Source of the DNA: Amoebophrya sp. A120
Lineage: Eukaryota > Sar > Dinophyceae > Syndiniales > Amoebophryaceae
DNA: 64,000 nucleotides
Assembly (NCBI GenBank): GCA_905178155.1
Contig: CAJINV010000006.1
Span: 3,098,437-3,162,436, forward strand
Direction: 5' to 3'
Part shown: positions 22,135 through 33,205 of the stretch, piece by piece
Position numbering within the stretch: the stretch's first letter is position 1
Layout of the letters: the number at the start of each line of letters is the position of its first letter
Notes under the pieces: generated by a model
The model's database searches: none
Seen by the model: the letters and a program-made list of their open reading frames with translations, nothing else
Told to the model about the DNA's origin: nothing
Program-made: the position numbers and the translations under genes

Positions 22135-23822
22135 TAGAACGAAGCCTCCTGCTGCTGCCTGACCAGGCCCTAGTTGTTAATTGTGCATTTTTTGCACGTT
22201 GTTGTAGAGGCGGCCTCATCGACCACAACATGTTGCCCGTAGTTCATCCTACTATAGAAAAAGACACAGTTCTGCGAATTTTGTTTGTTGGTAAAAACAA
22301 CTACCAAGCAGATCAATATTTTCAAGTTCGTCCTCCCTGTGTGTCGCGATGTGGGGCGGCGCGGTGATGTTCTTGTTGCTTGCTGGTTGACACACAGACA
22401 GATCGTGTTCGTGGACGCTCAGAGTTTGATTTTGCATAGTATGTAGTGAGGTCACCGAACGGTTCTAGCCAGGGAGTTTTTTTGCCACCTACCGTGAAAA
22501 ACGACCGGCAGTTTTCAAGCGGCCGGAAGCGTTTTTTGACATAAAATAAAAATTTTCAATTATCAAGCGGGCGGGGCTTTGCCATCAAACAAGCCCGGTC
22601 GAAAACTATCGACTCGCACTTGATAAAACGACGCAGGGGAGCCAGCAAAAGGGGCGCCCTTCTGAGGCACCCACCGCCTTGGCTTCTGGCGATTTGGGGC
22701 GGTCAAAAAGGGGCGCGCAAAAAACGCGCCCAAAATCAGAACAGCGAAACAGCATGGCATGGCCGCGATTTCGGAGCATTTTGGGCGGCCGCGAAAGCGG
22801 CCGCCTTTTCGCCGGTTTCAGAGCCTGGGAAGCTTTGCAAAAAGCGCCGGCGTGAAAAATAAAAACGCGAAAAAGAAAAAGCGCCCCCGACGCGCAAAGC
22901 CAATCCGCATGCTATGGGCCCGATTTTTCTTCGCTTTTTGGGCGCCCCCCGTGGCAACCGGATCGGCCCCATAGCATGGGGGCTGGCTTTCGGAAAGGAA
23001 TTCCAGGGATTTGCTAAAATTTGCGACGTTTATCGAGCGGCCGCCATACCGTGCGGCCTAACGTTACTCACGCCGGTATGGCGAGCCCAGAAAAAGCAAA
23101 GCCGCGGCCAAGGCGGCGGCCGGCAAGAAAACGCCCACGACCTCACTACCTCCGCCCCGGCGGCTATATTTGGTGCCGTAAACTTAAAGAGAGAGCTCCA
23201 CTTCTATAAGTGAAAAAAAGAATTCTCAACGCAAAAAAAAAATTTTACTGACGATCATCGAAGCAAGTGCAAGACCGAAAGATGAGCCCCAGACACTCAC
23301 ACTGGTGAAAAGATCCCATGACTCATTGACTGTTTTTTTCTTCCGATCAAAGGCGATTTGCGATGAACGTTGACTTTTTAAGAACCTCATCCGTCGCGAC
23401 GAGCTTCTCTTTTATTTCACCACCTCTTGTACTGCTGCTGTGGTAGTTCTCGGAAAATAAATCCACCGCGGCACTAAAAATCCGCGGCGCTATAATTTGT
23501 GATGCGAGTACATGTGATGTTGTACGTAGAAGTCCAAGTCCAAGCCCTACCCTCATCTTGGAATATCTTGGTTCTTGATCATCTTGATGATCATTTCTAC
23601 CGTCGAACTCGAAGGAACTTTGAGTCAAACTTTAGTATTAGTTTGAAGTTCTAGAAGGTGAGTTCTCTTGCTGTTGTGGTACAACTACTGCTACATACGT
23701 AGCGGCCCCCGTAGAAGTTGGATACAAATACAAGAAGTGGCAGTGTGTTTCTCTTTAGATCTTGATCAACAGCGGCAGTACAATAAGCAAGGCGCGCGTC
23801 TTCAACAACTACACGAAAAATC
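22135..23822. other. intergenic, with a GC-rich block
   Basis: No supported gene. About 22560-23215 is GC-rich with repeated GGGGCGC, CCAAAAT and GGCGGCCGC modules. It holds a long imperfect palindrome at 22893-22995 (arms of about 33 bases around ATGCTATGGG). A segment at 23270-23370 resembles 34620-34710 (GCCCCAGA, CTGTTTTTTTC, AGGCGATTT and GATGAAC in the same order). Confidence 0.5.
22893..22995. repeat. imperfect inverted repeat, about 33-bp arms
   Basis: GCGCAAAGCCAATCCGCATG... on the left pairs with CCGAAAGCCAGCCCCCATGC... read from the right, with the shared core GCATGCTATGGG(C/G)CCGAT. The loop is about 35 bases of CG-rich sequence. No flanking duplication noticed. Confidence 0.55.
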
Positions 23823-23977
23823 ATGCAAGAGCACGAAATCGATATCGAACGACCGGTCGAGTCCAAGAAACCTTCTGGTGCAGAAGGAGCTCCTCCAGAC
23901 AAAGAGCTACATCTTATCAAGTGCAAATATGTCTTTGATCCTCGTTCTGTGATGCTGAGTGAAGCTGAATGGTCATA
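23823..23977 (+). CDS. short ORF running into a solo family A end
   Basis: ATG 23823 opens a plausible peptide (MQEHEIDIERPVESKKPSG ... PPDKELH). At 23915 it enters the first 20 bases of a family A element (TATCAAGTGCAAATATGTCT) and then unrelated sequence until TGA 23975-23977. The right end of the element is not found. It could be the start of a gene truncated by a broken element, or the first exon of the 24938 gene. Low confidence. Confidence 0.3.
23915..23934. mobile_element. solo family A left terminus
   Basis: Only the outer 20 bases of a family A arm are recognisable. Neither the inner GGGTCTGG arm nor a matching right end follows. Confidence 0.5.
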
Positions 23978-24592
23978 ACCTAGAACAGCCTTGTAGTTCC
24001 TAGTGCAGCTTGTTCAAGCATGGCAAATATAGCGTCTCGGACTCGCTTTCTCATGCATAGCGGGCACTACAAACTGCGTTCTTTTGGCATGACGCAAACA
24101 AAAAAGGTCGCGCTTTTATTTTTCATGATCATGCAAGAACGCAAGAAAATTCAAATTGACACGAATGCAAGACCTTTGTGAAGAGCACTCATTTGGTGGT
24201 TTTTCCTCGTCTTACATCTGTTTTTTAGACGACAGTGAGGTTTAACTGAAGTGGGGCTCCTCGACAAGGGCATGATTTTGTGCTGTTGTTCCGCGCACTG
24301 GATAGTTTAAACCTAAGAACTTGAGTGACTGCTCAAAAATCAAAATGCTTTTTCAAAAATCGAAATCAGAACAAAAAAGCGCATGACAGAAATGAAAAAA
24401 TTGGCGTCGTGTATGATCCATTGATTCTCATCAGGTCTCGAGAAGCATGTATGTCAAGATCTTGTATTTTTAAAGTCACCAAATAGAAATTTCAACGAAG
24501 AGTCAAGAGGTTGTAGCTTCTTCAATTACAACACGAATGCATAGCAGCACGACAAGCATAGCACAAGTTTGACACAACTTTTCCAGATCTAG
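23978..24592. other. no supported gene
   Basis: AT-rich spacer with CATGACGCAAA-like motifs reminiscent of element interiors near 24030-24100, but no paired termini. It may contain the unresolved 5' exon of the next gene. Confidence 0.4.
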
Positions 24593-24937
24593 TACTTCGC
24601 TTCGAAGACATATTTGCTCCTGTGGATACATCAGCTGAAGCAACATGCCCCAAGTGAGGGTACCGAAAATACATGCAACAAGGCCGCAAAGGACGAACAG
24701 CAAGTAGATCAACAACATCTTCCAGAAGTTACAACAGCTTCATCTTCTAAAGATTCCTCTTCTGCGCAGGAAACAGTGCTAACGGAGGAACTAAACCTCA
24801 GTGCTAGCGTCGCTGCAAAGGATAAGGAAACCGAAACAGAAGAAACAACTACTAAAAATACAACTAGCGACACAATCTTGTTGGGAACAGATAAAAACAG
24901 CAACACGGTGGACAATAAGACCTGCGAAACATTAAAA

Positions 24938-27900
24938 ATGAGCAGTGAAGAGGCCAAGGAACAGGAGCCGGAGGTTGCCTCCACGACCGCTAAGCGCCCC
25001 AAGACCGAAGATGATTTTGGTGAAGAGAAACCGGTAGAAATGCAGGGTGACGAAGCCAACGGCGAGGACGACATCCCCGCCGCCAAGCGGCCCAAGACGA
25101 CCGATCTTGCTCAACCGAAAAGCAAGGCGGCAGCGCTATGAACTGCGAAAGTATCGTGCTCGTATAAATGCATTACAAATTTCCTCAGCATGAGAGATAA
25201 AATCTGTAATGCGAATTTACCTTAAGATATAAGATTTGTAATGCATGATAGCGAGTACAACTTTTGCACAGGATAAGCGCCACGAGTTTTCAACTTCTCG
25301 ATTAAAACCGAAGATGGGGACGCGGTAGGACTTATCAACATGAAAGATCCCCCCTATCGCCCATATCAAAACGGAAATTTGTGATGCTGATTTGTGGTTA
25401 CAAATCATCTTTGTCTTGCATATAGGCTCATAGGAGCCATTTGACGCATTCATCCAGAGCAAGTCTGTCATGCGCTTGCGACTTATGCAAACCTGTTTGC
25501 CATGCGCAAGTGCTAGCCTTCTGCATAGTACCCAGACAGGCTCAGAAAATGCCGCCAAGCACTTTCTGCAAGACAGATCTGATCTGTGTACGCAAATCCA
25601 GCATCAGAAACTTCGTTTCGATATGGGGCAGGGGGATGTTTCCTCTCAATAGGACTAGTAACAGAAGCCGCCGCTGAGGATCCGAATGAAGAGGAGAATG
25701 GGTCCTCGTTGCTAGGTGGACCAAACATCACGAAGGCGAAGTATCAAATGCAAAAATGTCTGGGTCTGGGAGGATGGAACTTGTCATGCTGTCTTTGGAT
25801 TCGAAAAAAAATTGCATTGCGTAAGGAGCAAGAGGAGTCCAGTTTATGCTACGCGGAGAGGGTATTCGTATTCCTCATGCGGTATAGGCATCAGGAAGCC
25901 CTCGCAAAATCTAAATCTCTGATGCTAGGTCATGCACATTTTGCATGGACGGTCCATGCAAAATGTACATGACAAGTGCTTCGTCGATCGATTGTGCCAC
26001 TAGGGCCTAGGGCCTTGTGTTCTGGCTACTCCGGATCGCAATCGATGGAGGGCGGGACCTGCACCGGCGACAGGCGCTATCCAACCAACCAAGTGTTCCA
26101 ATCTTCCAGACCCAGACATTTTTGCATTTGATACGAAGGACACTACTACCAGTTCCATGGACCTGGAGGAGGAGCAAAAGGTATGTGTTTTTAACGTGTA
26201 TAATCGAAATCGTACCATTGTTATTGTACTAAAACTGCGGATCATGGTGCGCATGCGGTACAACTACTTCTTGTTGTTTTCGACCTCTAGGATCGCGAAC
26301 GAATGCAGCTGCACGCGAGTGCTGGTAGTTTGAGTCGGTACTAGATTATATGAAGATCCACCGAGTTGTTGTACTAAAAGAAGCAGTAACAGTCTAGATG
26401 ATAGTACAACATGATGCAAAATGAATATCTAAAACTGAATCTTCGATCGTAGTTTCAACATACTAGAAGTACAAAAACTCTCACATAACAGTCCCAGATG
26501 GAGCAATTGATTTTGCAGAACCAGCAACTCTATCCTGTGCAAAAGTATCGTACTAGTATGAATTGCATATACAAAAAATTGACTTGGCATTACAAATCGA
26601 CTTTGTCATGCGGATTTGCCTATAACAAAAAGATTTGTAATGCATAAAGGCAATTAGTACGAGTGCGATACTTTTGCACAGGATAAACTCGCAATGGCCA
26701 ACATGAACATGCAGATGATGATGAACAACAATCCTATGGGTATGATGATGAACAGCGGGGGCATGAACATGGGTGGCATGGTATCCTGAGTAAAAACGTC
26801 CCCACCCCATATTCAAGTTGGTTAATCTGCAACACAAATCTCCAAGTTTTGAGAGTTATGCATGACAAGTATCCATCTGTTGTGTAACGCTGTTTAGCAA
26901 GGACAGCCGCATCACAAAGACGCCTGCTCATCCTGTTTACAGCACTACAAACCCCAGAACACGAGCGACTACAAATTCCTCTCTTGCGGATGTGCATTGC
27001 AGATTTTTCTGTAGATGCCAATCTGCATAACAACTATGGGGCGGGGACGTTTTTAAATAGGATAGATGGGTGGCATGATGGGCGGCGGAGGCCAGGGGAA
27101 AGGATATGAGAGTGCTCAATTTTTACTTCGTCCCCTCGCTCTCATTTGTAGTTCTCATGCAAAATTTATATACCAACTACTCCACACTTTGTCATGCAAC
27201 ATCGGCATTCTTGCCGACGCTTGCACTATCGCTGTTTGTGCAAAAATTGAAATGAGGGGGAGCAGGCGGGGGAGTTGAAAAAGATGTGCACTCTCATAAG
27301 GTTAAGGGAGGTGGGTTTAATAACAACAAGGGTAAAAACAATTATGGCGGTGGTTGGAACAACGGCAACGACTGGAATAACAACAATTGGGGGAACAACA
27401 ATTGGGGAAACATATGCTGTGCAAAAGTATCGCACTCGTAGTAATTGCTATCGTGCATGACAAATATCGCTTTTTTTGGAAAAATAGCATGACAAATTGC
27501 ATTTTTCTCCTTGAAAAAATTTGTGATGCAATTTATACGAGTGCGATGCTTTTGCAATGCATACAACAACAATTGGGGCAACAATAATTGGGGAAACAAC
27601 AACTTCAAAGGAGGCAAGGGAAAAGGTGGTCAAGACATGTCAGACAACCCAGCAGTGTTGGAGTCCATGAGTCACCCGATCAACCAAAATCCCCCAGCAA
27701 ACCGGTCGAACGGCATCGTCAATATGAAGTGTGCGAAAAGATGGGGTATAAATGGACTATACTGTTCTTGTTATGCAAGACAAATTTCCCGTACATGTAC
27801 AACATGCATCACAAATTTCATCAATTTGGAGCGTAAAACCTGTCATGCTAAACTAGTATCGAAGCTAAGTTCTGTCATGCAGAGACCGCATCTGTACTTG

Positions 27901-30900
27901 TACGGGAAATTTACTGTGGATACTTGTAGACTTAGATGTGAGTAGTTGTGTCTGTGTGAACAGAGTGATGCTCAGTTTTAGTTGCGGTCGACACTGTGGC
28001 TGTTGTACATCCAGCGGTGTTTGCTGATTCTGAAAATGACTTGCACATCAAAAATAAGAAAAACGAAAACCACCCAGATGGATTACAGAATGATGTAAAT
28101 ATACGAATTTCTAAATTTTCTACCCCTCCCACAGAGCGTCCGGATTCCAAGCCGGAGAATGTACTGCTATATGCATTGCAAAAGTATCGTACTCGTATAA
28201 ATGCATTACAAATTTCCTCAGCATGAAAAATGAAATTTGTAATGCTGATTTGCCTTGAGAGACAGATTTGTAATGCATGACTGCAAGTACTACGAATACG
28301 ATACTTTTGCACAGGATATGCTACCAATGGATGCGAAGAGCCGGTTCGATGTGGCGATGCAGGGAAACCCGATATGACTTGTAAAAATGTCTGGGTCTGG
28401 AAGAATGCGACTTGTCATGCTGTTTTTGGACTCTATAAAAAATTGTATTGCACGACCAGCAAGAGGGGTCCGGTTTGTCCTACACGGACAAAGCATTTCT
28501 CATGCGGAAGGTGCATCAGTAAGCCCTTTAAGAGTCTATGATGCTTGGCCATGCATTACAGGCATCCTGGATCATGAGAAATCTGCATGACAAATCTTGC
28601 ACTCTTCCAGACCCAGACATTTTTGCATTGGATACCCGAACTTGGGGTCTTACTCGGTCAAGATCGTGCCGAACATTCGGCATCCGGTATCATATGTAAA
28701 AACGTCCCCAGCACGAGCTTATAAATCAAGTTGGGAACTTAGCAACACAAATCCAGAAGTTTTGGGATCCACGCATGACAACTTGCAGTCCGTAGTGTAG
28801 TCGTGTTTGCTAGCAAGAACAACCGCATCACAAATCCAACCGCTCATCCTGTTAGCAGCATTACAAATGCCACAATACGATTGGAAATGCCTCCCTCGTT
28901 GGGGAAGATGCGCATTGCAAATGTTCCTGTAATCGCAAATCTGCATGACAACTCTGGGGTCGACGTGGGGACGTTTTTACACAGGATAACCGACGAGACG
29001 ACCGGAAATCATCTGCTTCTTCTGTCCCGTCTTCAAACAGCCGAAGGGCATATCAAATGCAAAAATGTCTGGGTCTGGAAGATTCTAAGCTTGTGATGCT
29101 GTCTCTGGATTCTAAAAAAATTTGTGTTGCATGACCAGCGAGACCGAGAGGAATCCCGTTTGCGCTACGTGGAGAGGGCCTTTCTCATGCGGTAGAGGTA
29201 ATTATAGCACAAAGCCCTTCAAAAATCTGTGATGCTAGGGCATGCATCACAGACATCATGCGCCATTCAAAATATGCATGACAATCTTCCAGACCCAGAC
29301 ATATTTGCATTTGACAGGGCAAGGGCAAGAACAAGTACGGAAAGGCTGCTCCGATGGAGGGACATCCGGATTTCAAGTACATTGGCGACAATATCGACTT
29401 ATCCTGTGCAAAAGTATCGTACTCGTAGTAATCGCAATCATGCATTACAAATCTATATCCCAAGGCAAAACAGCATGACAAATTCCATTTGTCATGCTGA
29501 GCTAATTTGTGTTGCAATGACTACTAGTACGATACTTTTGCAGTTCATACGACTCGGTACGTACATAGTACGAATTGCTATCGACTACTTATTTGATCGC
29601 GTTGTAGAAGATGAGGAGATGTTTTTATGATACATAAAGTGGTCGTGTGCTGATCGATGTTGAATTATCGTTCCTGAATTGAAGTATAATATGCAGATCA
29701 ACAGCACTTGACCATTTCTTCATCCCCACTGCTCTACTTCAAAACTCCTACTAGAACATCAACCCATCGTGAAAATACAATTTTATCAGTTCACCGAATC
29801 GCTGGACGAGTACATGTACAACCCGTTGGGTGGCGGTGTGGCCAGTTCTTTTTCGATATCCTGAGGAAAAACGTCCCCAACCCAGAGTTGTCATGCAGAA
29901 ACGCAATCACAGGAAAGCTTGTAATCCGCATCTCCATATTAAAAGGCATTTTCGGTGATGTTCTGGAATTTGTGATGCTGGAAACAGGATACGAGGATAG
30001 CTTTGTGATGCGGCTGTCCACCTTGAGCTTGATTGTAACCCCCATTACAATACGAATACGGAAAAATATTAAAACTTGTCATGCGTGACTCGGAAAATCT
30101 CTGGGCTTGTGTTGCAGACGAGTTCCCAAGAACCTGACTATGGGTATTTCGGGACGTTTTCACTCAGGATATTCGAAGGACTTTATCCAGACGGAAGAGC
30201 AGTACTCGGAGTGCCGCGGGCAGTATCCAAGAAGAAAAAAAGATTGTAGTTGTAACTTTTTTGGTCAGCCAGCATTACAAATCTGTCTGGCAGTGACAGC
30301 AAAGTAGTAAAGCTGTCATGCGTGACAGCATTACAAATCTGTCTGGCAGATAGCACGTGCTGTTGAAAATGAAAACGTATGCGCATTTTTGACTCTACAA
30401 AGCATTGACCCTACTTAGCATGACAGACGCAACCATCTTACATGTCGCGCATCACAAACTTCTTGCACCTACAATTTTTTTTTTGTTGGATAGGCAGCTG
30501 CACATGCGGGAAACTTCGCTGAACGATGAGTCTTTCGAGAAACTCATTGACTTTTTCCTGCTGAAGAAGATCGAGGTATTTTTTTGACTAATTTTTTTAA
30601 GCTTTTGAAGTCTCTTTCGATTTACTTATCGATTTTTGAACAACAAACGGAAACGGGACACTTACCGAACTCCACGTTTATCGTTGTTTATCGTAGAGAA
30701 CAAAAAATTGGAGCGGCGGGGGGAGGTGTGCAACTTGTGCTTCTTCTGTGTCTCGATGATAAGAGAAGTTGACCCGCCTCGCGGCCGATAATCGACGCTG
30801 CCCTTTTGAAGTTGTGCACAACAAGTTGTTGGGCGGAAGAATCAATCAATGATAAGTAGCGCGAGAAAAGAAGGAATATTTTAATCCCAGATCTCCGTGT

Positions 30901-32334
30901 GGCGCATCGACGGGAACTTGTTGACGACCCTGGATCCGTTGATTAAGTACATCAAGCAGTGGAAGGTGATGTTCCCCGATCAAGAGATGAAGTTTCACGA
31001 GGTCCACTGCCACGACAATTACATCACGAGGAAAGGAGTCATCGACTTTATCACGGTCCTGCTCGAAGAGTTCAAGGTAGCACTATCAAATGCAAAAATG
31101 TCTGGGTCTGGAAACTTGTAATGCTGTGTTGGAAATAGTGAATGCTCTGTAATGCACAGCCAAGCATCAGAAATATCTGCACTTCTTTGTGTTGCGTTTT
31201 TCGCATGAGAAACTGAGTTTTTGCATGACAGGCAACGCGGTTTCTTCTTGGACACGCATCACAAGCTTTTTTGTCATGCCAGACAAGCATGACAAATCTC
31301 GCAATCTTCCAGACCCAGACACTTTTGCATTTGATAAGCACCGGCGCGGGACGACTGGCGCTACCAACACTGCATGAAATTCCGCCCCCTGTGGATTGAT
31401 ATCCTTTGCAAAAGTATCCTACTCGTATTGCAGTCATGCATTACAAACCATCTTCCTAAGGCAAATCAACATTACAGATTTTATTTCTCATGCTGAGGAA
31501 ATTTGTAATGCATTTATACGAGTGCGATAGGATACTTTTGCAATGCATAATTGACACGGACCGGGTGCCCATCTGGCTCCGCATGGGAGACAACACTTGC
31601 AGCCGGAATGAACCGGAGCAGACTGTGCTGGAAATCGATGCTCTGCACGAACAATTTTCGGACCCGACTACGTCAGCAGAAGCCATCTGCTACGGTAAGG
31701 AAATCTAATTTAATGAGCTTTCTCCATTGTCAGCACGACCGCGACAAGGTGTTCTTTTTGTCTGCGACAGCGTATGATCATGATCAGCATATCATGGTTT
31801 CGTTCTGCACAACATCCACACTCACTGAAATTTTCCGAAATGAGTTTGCGTATAACAAAGATTTTCACTTTCGAAACTTTCGAAAAACAAAAATGATCAT
31901 CTACTCAGTGGGCTGCGAGGAGTGTACCCACCTGTGCTGCCGGAAGTTTTCCGAAAACATTTCGCCCATCGTATCGAAAGGAAAAATCCCCCCTCCCCAT
32001 ATCGAAAACGAAATTTGTGATGCTGTATTTGAGGTCACAAATCGACTTGTCATGCTAGAAGGCCAAGAGCCGCAGTCGTGGCCTCGTTTGCAGGCAATTT
32101 GTCATGCTGTTTCCCGCTCTCAGCTGCCTCCTATCATGCTGAAGATGCAAGGCTTGACCACGGCACCCAGCACTACAGTCCGCATCTTTTCCCGTGTAGC
32201 ATGACAAAGCTGATTTGTGACAACAAATCTGCGTCACAGATTTCCGTTTTGATATGGGGAGGGGGGATTTTTCCTTTTGATACATCGTGCACATCAACGG
32301 ATTGACGACGCGTCCCCCGCCGAGCTGGCAGTAA
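24938..32334 (+). CDS. 666-residue Gly/Asn-rich protein with dinoflagellate-like C-terminus
   Basis: The first in-frame Met is at 24938. The frame is open up to an AG at about 24590, so a 5' exon may be missing. Stop TAA 32332-32334. 18 element introns plus six GT-AG introns (26181-26491, 27938-27975, 29557-29789, 30576-30890, 31695-31733, 31749-31908) give 2,001 nt in frame. N to C: acidic start with two KRPKT nuclear-signal-like motifs; a Met/Gly segment (MGGMMGGGGQGKG); residues 180-245 repeats of NNNWG; a Cys pair in PEIICFFCPVFKQ near 390; a leucine-rich-repeat-like stretch about 470-560 (FFLLKKIEISVWRIDGNLL); VPIWLRMGDNT near 583; then CEECTHLCC and VHINGLTTRPPPSWQ. I recall similar C-termini in dinoflagellate proteins but cannot name the family. 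An RNA-binding role is a guess from the low-complexity part. Confidence 0.8.
25137..25275. mobile_element. family B intron element
   Basis: 139 bp, the shortest intact copy in the window. Perfect target copies agcgc at 25132-25136 and 25276-25280. Joins SKAAAP to RVFNFSIKTEDG. Confidence 0.92.
25333..25651. mobile_element. family D intron element
   Basis: 319 bp, TATCAACATGAAAGATCCCC...TGTTTCCTCTCAATA, more diverged than the other two D copies. Perfect target copies ggact at 25328-25332 and 25652-25656. Confidence 0.88.
25742..26133. mobile_element. enlarged family A intron element
   Basis: 392 bp, about 130 more than its relatives. Perfect target copies cgaag at 25737-25741 and 26134-26138. 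The extra sequence (about 25960-26090) adjoins a perfect 15-bp-arm palindrome at 25936-25966, suggesting an internal insertion or foldback. Confidence 0.88.
26181..26491 (+). other. ordinary GT-AG intron
   Basis: Donor CAAAAG|GTATGT, acceptor ATAACAG|TCCCAG. An alternative acceptor six bases later (CCCAG|ATG) also stays in frame. It carries no element termini. Confidence 0.7.
26531..26685. mobile_element. family B intron element
   Basis: 155 bp, both ends the canonical TATCCTGTGC/GCACAGGATA. Perfect target copies aactc at 26526-26530 and 26686-26690. Confidence 0.93.
26782..27064. mobile_element. family C intron element
   Basis: 283 bp, TATCCTGAGTAAAAACGTCC...ACGTTTTTAAATAGGATA. Target copies catgg (26777-26781) and gatgg (27065-27069). 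Lies within the Met/Gly segment. Confidence 0.88.
27105..27298. mobile_element. family F intron element
   Basis: 194 bp, TATGAGAGTGC...GATGTGCACTCTCATA. Flanks aagga (27100-27104) and aggtt (27299-27303) match poorly, yet removal of the element plus five bases keeps the Gly/Asn frame. Confidence 0.8.
27304..27650 (+). repeat. NNNWG codon repeat
   Basis: AACAACAATTGGGG-type units repeat in 27365-27412 and continue after the intron at 27569-27600, coding Asn-Asn-Asn-Trp-Gly. A family B element interrupts the array. Confidence 0.75.
27413..27563. mobile_element. family B intron element
   Basis: 151 bp, TATGCTGTGC...GCAATGCATA. Target copies aaaca (27408-27412) and caaca (27564-27568). Splits the NNNWG repeat. 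Confidence 0.9.
27772..27922. mobile_element. family H intron element
   Basis: 151 bp, TATGCAAGACAAATTTCCCG...GAAATTTACTGTGGATA. Perfect target copies cttgt at 27767-27771 and 27923-27927. Confidence 0.9.
27938..27975 (+). other. very short ordinary intron, 38 bp
   Basis: Donor GTGAGTAG, acceptor GATGCTCAG. Without it the frame meets TAG at 27943-27945. With it the frame continues as LVAVDTVAVVHPAVF into clearly coding sequence. Confidence 0.6.
28170..28318. mobile_element. family B intron element
   Basis: 149 bp, TATGCATTGC...GCACAGGATA. Perfect target copies tgcta at 28165-28169 and 28319-28323. Confidence 0.93.
28373..28634. mobile_element. family A intron element
   Basis: 262 bp, TATGACTTGTAAAAATGTCT...GCATTGGATA. 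Perfect target copies cccga at 28368-28372 and 28635-28639. Confidence 0.92.
28688..28988. mobile_element. family C intron element
   Basis: 301 bp, TATCATATGTAAAAACGTCC...GTTTTTACACAGGATA. Target copies tccgg (28683-28687) and accga (28989-28993) match at three of five; the frame is kept. Confidence 0.85.
29051..29316. mobile_element. family A intron element
   Basis: 266 bp. The right end is TTGACA instead of TTGATA. Perfect target copies gggca at 29046-29050 and 29317-29321. Confidence 0.92.
29400..29549. mobile_element. family B intron element
   Basis: 150 bp, TATCCTGTGC...GCAGTTCATA. Perfect target copies cgact at 29395-29399 and 29550-29554. Only two exon bases separate it from the ordinary intron at 29557. 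Confidence 0.9.
29557..29789 (+). other. ordinary GT-AG intron
   Basis: Donor GACTCG|GTACGT, acceptor TTATCAG|TTCACC, phase 0. No element termini. Confidence 0.75.
29857..30171. mobile_element. family C intron element
   Basis: 315 bp, TATCCTGAGGAAAAACGTCC...GACGTTTTCACTCAGGATA. Perfect target copies ttcga at 29852-29856 and 30172-30176. Confidence 0.93.
30224..30492. mobile_element. family E intron element
   Basis: 269 bp, TATCCAAGAAGAAAAAAAGA...TTTTGTTGGATA. Perfect target copies ggcag at 30219-30223 and 30493-30497. A GCATTACAAATCTGTCTGGC block is duplicated inside it. Confidence 0.92.
30576..30890 (+). other. ordinary GT-AG intron
   Basis: Donor ATCGAG|GTATTT, acceptor AATCCCAG|ATCTCC, phase 0, inside the leucine-rich-like stretch (LLKKIE to ISVWRI). 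Confidence 0.8.
31084..31336. mobile_element. family A intron element
   Basis: 253 bp, TATCAAATGC...GCATTTGATA. Perfect target copies agcac at 31079-31083 and 31337-31341. Confidence 0.93.
31400..31549. mobile_element. family B intron element
   Basis: 150 bp, TATCCTTTGC...GCAATGCATA. Perfect target copies attga at 31395-31399 and 31550-31554. Joins FRPLWI to DTDRVPIWLR. Confidence 0.93.
31695..31908 (+). other. two ordinary introns around a 15-base exon
   Basis: Introns 31695-31733 (39 bp) and 31749-31908 (160 bp) flank exon 31734-31748 (ARPRQ). This combination keeps the frame into GCEECTHLCCRKFSENISP. Other donor/acceptor pairs here give different C-termini, so it is the preferred rather than the only model. 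Confidence 0.5.
31972..32282. mobile_element. family D intron element
   Basis: 311 bp, TATCGAAAGGAAAAATCCCC...TTTCCTTTTGATA. Perfect target copies catcg at 31967-31971 and 32283-32287. Last intron of the gene, 47 bases before its stop. Confidence 0.92.
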
Positions 32335-33126
32335 ATCATTCGAGGAATGTTGCGGTGGCGAAATATTAAAGGGAAGGTCTTTCATCTTCATCTACGGTGG
32401 TCGCAAAAATAATGACTTGAGTAACCAAATGTACGGACGACACGGAGGTAGAAGTTGCTAGTGGTGGTGGGCGGGGAATAAAGCAGTTGTAGTAAAAGCA
32501 GTTCTAGTAGTTCGAGCGACCGCCTCTGCAGCCGCGGGTATTTTTAAAATCACGACGAATTTTCTTAACAAAACAGCGTCAAGAATAAACCGAATTTCAT
32601 CTTCGTAAGGTGCACGTTTCTTGTTCGAGAAAGGAGAAAGACGTCAGGAGTCAGACAACTACCTCGAGAGGACAAGAAGAGGAGGCAGCGGAAGGAGTTT
32701 CTTGTCGAGGAGAAAGTTGGCGGACGACCAGCAGGAACAATTATATCGGAGGTTCTGCCTATGCTTGTGCAACATTGGAATAAAGTTAAAGCGGTCTTGT
32801 GCCTGCTTCGTGAATTTTTTTCTGCGACAATATGATAAACTCGAGGATGAAGTAGAAGATATCGATTACAGTGGCCAACTCAACAGCTGTTGTGAGTACC
32901 TGTACGGTGATGCGGATCATGTACGCATCTTCGAAAGACGTACTTCAATCGCAGCGTCACCAGAATGTAAGCTTCACTGGTCTACTACTTCTTCTATTCT
33001 ATTTCCACGTCTTAAAGCATGAACTTCATGCCTGAGCACAACAGAGTGTATTTTTTGTGTGTGCTTCACCTACAGCTGTCGGTGTTCATGATTTTTCTTG
33101 CTGATGAAGACTGAAAAAACTGGCGC
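32335..33126 (+). other. possible exons of an unassigned gene
   Basis: A frame from about 32574 reads SVKNKPNFIF and, after a possible GT donor, KEFLVEEKVGGRPAGTIISE then VLPMLVQHWNKVKAVLCLLR to TGA at about 32835. A neighbouring frame near 32830-32900 reads YDKLEDEVEDIDYSGQLNSC before a GTGAGT donor. Both look coding but cannot be joined with confidence. No elements lie here. Confidence 0.35.
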
Positions 33127-33205
33127 TGGAAACAAAGCTCCTCGTGCTTCGCAATAACTGGAAAAGGATAAGACCATGACGAGGATCATGAACGTCTCCG
33201 AGGAT
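33127..33205. repeat. 79-bp direct repeat, copy 1
   Basis: Matches 34528-34606 at 77 of 79 positions (starts TGGAAACAAAGCTCCTCGTG). It brackets about 1.3 kb of unusual DNA. It contains ATGACGAGGATCATG, a possible start region. Confidence 0.9.
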
